From contig CAMPGP010000108.1 in assembly GCA_946885545.1 (NCBI GenBank), positions 1-7,186 of the forward strand: 7,186 nt of DNA, given 5' to 3'. Of this stretch, positions 5,194-7,186 are shown piece after piece. The stretch comes from an uncultured Altererythrobacter sp. (lineage in GTDB: Bacteria; Pseudomonadota; Alphaproteobacteria; Sphingomonadales; Sphingomonadaceae). The notes under the pieces were generated by a model that worked only from the letters and a program-made list of their open reading frames with translations, made no database searches and was not told the origin of the DNA. Position 1 is the first letter of the stretch. Each line of letters begins with the position of its first letter. The position numbers and the translations under genes are program-made.

Positions 5194-6879
5194 ATGATCC
5201 GCCGAATCCTAGCCATCTCTGCCGTGGCGGCCCTCGCCGCGTGCAACGTTGCCGTCGAGGAAGCGCAGGGCGATGCCGCGCTCGACATTCCCGAAGTCGA
5301 GGTTCCCGAAATCTCGATCGACACGATCCGCGAGGCCACGCGCGTGCTTTCGTCGGACGAATTCGAAGGCCGCCTCCCCGGTTCGCCGGGCGAAGCCAAG
5401 ACGGTCGCCTACCTCGTCGAGCAGTTCGAGAAGGCCGGGCTCGAGCCGGGCAATAACGGCAGCTGGTTCCAGGAAGTCCCGCTGGTCGAGATCACCGGCA
5501 GCGACTTCGCGCCGCTGACGGTCGAGGCCGACGGCGAGACGATGGAATTCGACTTCGCCGACGACTGGGTCGGCGTCTCCTATCGCGAAACCCCGACCAC
5601 CACGATCGAGGACAGCGAGCTGGTCTTCGTCGGCTACGGCATCAACGCGCCGGAGAAGGGCTGGAACGACTACGAAGGGATCGACATGGAGGGGAAGACC
5701 GCGGTCATCCTCGTCAACGATCCCGACTACGAGGCGGAAACGCTCGACGGCACGTTCAACGGCAAGGCGATGACCTACTACGGCCGCTGGACCTACAAGT
5801 ACGAGGAAGCCGCGCGCCAGGGCGCGACAGGCGCGATCATCGTCCACGACACTTATCCCGCGTCCTATCCGTGGACCACTGTCCAGAACAGCTGGTCGGG
5901 CCCGCAGGCCTATGCCCAGCGCGAAGGCGGCGGGGCGGACCAGACGGTCATGAACGGCTGGGTCCAGAAGGGTGTCGCCGAGCAGATCCTCGAAGCGAGC
6001 GGCCAGGATCTGGCCGAGCTGTCGGCCGCGGCGAAGAAGGACGGGTTCAAGGCCGTGCCGCTGGGCACGACGATCTCGACCTCGTTCAAGAACGACAGCC
6101 GCACCTTCAGCTCGAAGAACGTGATCGGCATGCTGCCGGGCACCGAGCGGCCCGACGAATACGTGCTCCACACCGCACACTGGGACCATCTCGGCAAGTG
6201 CGCACCAGGTGAAGAGGACGAGATCTGCAACGGCGCGATCGACAACGCCACCGGCACCGCGGCACTGATCGCACTGGCCGAGGCCCACGCCAAGGCGGGC
6301 GCGGCCGACCGCAGCCTCGTGTTCCTCGCGGTCACCGCCGAAGAGCAGGGCCTGCTCGGCTCCGAGTACTACGGCGCCAACCCGGTCTTCCCGCTCGAGA
6401 AGACCGTCGGCGGGGTCAACATGGACGCGCTCTCGCTCGCCGGACCGGCGAAGGACGTGACCGTCGTCGGACCCGACAAGTCGCAGCTCGACGACTTCCT
6501 CACCGCGGCGCTGACCGCGGAGGAACGCGTCGGGACGCCCAACCCCTCGCCCGAGGCGGGTTACTATTACCGCTCCGACCACTTCAGCATGGCCAAGCGG
6601 GGGCTGCCGATGCTCTACGTCGACGGCGGGCAGGACCTCGTCGAGGGCGGAACCGAAGCGGGCAAGGCCTACGAGGACGCCTATCGCGACACCGCCTATC
6701 ACGCGGTCGGCGACGAGTTCGACGAGAACTGGGACTGGTCGGGCGTGGCGCAGGACCTGCGCCTCTACTACCGCCTCGGCCGCATGCTCGCGATGTCGAC
6801 CGCATGGCCCAACTGGCGCGAGGGCGACGAATTCCGCCGCCTGCGCGACGAGGCCTGCGCGCCCGACGGCGGCTGCTGA
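5194..6879 (+). CDS. M28 family zinc metallopeptidase, lipoprotein with PA domain insert
   Basis: This is a 561-residue exported lipoprotein. Residues 1-17 (MIRRILAISAVAALAAC) form a lipoprotein signal peptide with lipobox LAAC and lipidation at C17; the next residue is Asn, not Asp, so outer-membrane sorting is likely. An acidic linker is followed by a family-typical N-terminal segment (EFEGRLPGSPGE). A protease-associated (PA) insert covers roughly 120-290, including VFVGYGINAPEKGWNDY. The peptidase core is 305-535. The two-zinc site is intact: H329 (AHWDHLG), D350 (GAIDNATG), E383-E384 (TAEEQGLLG; general base and ligand), D411 (NMDALSL) and H503 (YHAVGDEFD). M28 enzymes are mainly aminopeptidases or carboxypeptidases releasing amino acids from peptides. 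Besides C17 there are four cysteines, C336/C345 in the loop between two zinc ligands and C555/C561 at the extreme C-terminus, which could form two disulfides. The agmatine deiminase gene follows 31 bases later and is probably co-transcribed. The exact substrate cannot be read. Confidence 0.94.
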   Translation: MIRRILAISAVAALAACNVAVEEAQGDAALDIPEVEVPEISIDTIREATRVLSSDEFEGRLPGSPGEAKTVAYLVEQFEKAGLEPGNNGSWFQEVPLVEITGSDFAPLTVEADGETMEFDFADDWVGVSYRETPTTTIEDSELVFVGYGINAPEKGWNDYEGIDMEGKTAVILVNDPDYEAETLDGTFNGKAMTYYGRWTYKYEEAARQGATGAIIVHDTYPASYPWTTVQNSWSGPQAYAQREGGGADQTVMNGWVQKGVAEQILEASGQDLAELSAAAKKDGFKAVPLGTTISTSFKNDSRTFSSKNVIGMLPGTERPDEYVLHTAHWDHLGKCAPGEEDEICNGAIDNATGTAALIALAEAHAKAGAADRSLVFLAVTAEEQGLLGSEYYGANPVFPLEKTVGGVNMDALSLAGPAKDVTVVGPDKSQLDDFLTAALTAEERVGTPNPSPEAGYYYRSDHFSMAKRGLPMLYVDGGQDLVEGGTEAGKAYEDAYRDTAYHAVGDEFDENWDWSGVAQDLRLYYRLGRMLAMSTAWPNWREGDEFRRLRDEACAPDGGC

Positions 6880-6881
6880 GG

Positions 6882-6949
6882 CGCCTGGGGCCCATTCGGA
6901 GCGACTTTCGATGAGCATATCGATGCCGCCCGAATGGGCCCCGCAGGCG
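6882..6949 (+). repeat. Long inverted repeat enclosing the agmatine deiminase start codon
   Basis: GGGGCCCATTCGG (6887-6899) and CCGAATGGGCCCC (6930-6942) are perfect inverted copies of 13 bases. After a 2-base bulge (6943-6944) the pairing continues for five more (CGCCT 6882-6886 with AGGCG 6945-6949). The 30-base loop (6900-6929) holds the start codon and most of the region just before it, and it contains a smaller hairpin, TCGAT (6908-6912) with ATCGA (6919-6923). The first two bases of the GGAG Shine-Dalgarno (6898-6901) fall in the stem. No T run follows, so it is not a standard intrinsic terminator. It begins just after the M28 stop codon. Confidence 0.7.
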
Positions 6950-7186
6950 TGGCTGTGGATCGGCTTTCCGCACAACGCCGAGGAATGGCCCGGCTATCTC
7001 GACCGCGCGCAGGAGCAGATCGCGGCATTCGCCAATGCCGTGGCCGAGAGCGGGCAGGAGGCTCGCCTGCTGGTCCGCGATGCGGCGAACGAGGCGCGGG
7101 CGAAGGCGCTGGTATCGGGTGCGGTCGCGCTCGAACGGCGGGTCTTCGGCGATGTCTGGTTGCGCGACACGGGGCCGCTGGTGCGC
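6911..7186 (+). CDS. Agmatine deiminase family protein, N-terminal part
   Basis: The first 92 codons are present and the gene runs off the right edge; complete members are roughly 330-370 residues. Agmatine deiminase (a guanidino-group-modifying enzyme of the pentein fold, related to peptidylarginine deiminases) converts agmatine to N-carbamoylputrescine and ammonia in the cytoplasm. Evidence is the family opening MPPEWAP (5-11), the WIGFPHNAEEWPGYL segment (16-30) and the hallmark FGDVWLRDTGPLV (79-91), whose D-x-W-x-R-D-T-G-P pattern lines the active site. After EWAP the usual His-Glu reads Gln-Ala (12-13), a difference to note. The catalytic cysteine near the C-terminus is outside the window. 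ATG at 6911 is preferred over the in-frame ATG at 6923 because GGAG (6898-6901) lies nine bases upstream. It lies 31 bases behind the M28 gene, probably in one operon. A long inverted repeat surrounds the start. Confidence 0.85.
   Translation, partial: MSISMPPEWAPQAWLWIGFPHNAEEWPGYLDRAQEQIAAFANAVAESGQEARLLVRDAANEARAKALVSGAVALERRVFGDVWLRDTGPLVR

Noticed and set aside
5209..6975. Long minus-strand open frame (588 codons) antisense to the M28 peptidase gene
   Set aside because: It is the complement of a well-supported M28 gene in high-GC DNA, where antisense frames often lack stops. Its translation is rich in Arg/Val/Gly and matches no family I recognise.

Overview
The window is a GC-rich, densely coded stretch of bacterial chromosome. 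Codon use is strongly GC3-biased and spurious ORFs abound in every frame. The protein sequences look alphaproteobacterial, most like sphingomonads or erythrobacters (Sphingomonadales). That placement is a judgement from the look of GlnE, the DUF455 protein and the M28 peptidase, not from a search. I see no mobile element, tRNA, rRNA, CRISPR array or prophage gene, so this reads as ordinary core chromosome.

Layout. At the left edge is the first 23 codons of a minus-strand gene that looks like an AMP-binding acyl-CoA synthetase (1-70). Next comes a short intergenic stretch with a clear intrinsic terminator and two extra hairpins (176-252). These close a minus-strand gene for an exported M23 (LytM-type) peptidase (263-961), which starts at TTG. 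Upstream, also on the minus strand, is a tightly overlapping set transcribed glnE -> bcp -> DUF455. It encodes glutamine synthetase adenylyltransferase/deadenylylase (2384-5077), a one-cysteine thioredoxin-dependent peroxiredoxin (1914-2387) and a ferritin-like putative diiron protein (1102-1917). The two junctions are 4-base stop/start overlaps (ATGA and TTGA). A 116-base divergent region (5078-5193) separates glnE from a plus-strand gene for an M28-family metallopeptidase lipoprotein (5194-6879). Close behind it is the start of an agmatine deiminase family gene, cut by the right edge (6911-7186).

How the genes may work together. GlnE sets the adenylylation state of glutamine synthetase. The two small genes behind it suggest an oxidative-stress or metal-linked function translated from the same message. 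The M23 enzyme probably trims peptidoglycan in the periplasm and may be read from its own promoter or by read-through. The M28 lipoprotein would release amino acids from peptides at the cell envelope, and the agmatine deiminase would act on agmatine in the cytoplasm; the pair is consistent with peptide/amine nitrogen scavenging, but this is inference. The most unusual non-coding signal is a long GC-rich inverted repeat (13 perfect pairs plus 5 more after a 2-base bulge) that encloses the ribosome-binding site and start codon of the agmatine deiminase gene.
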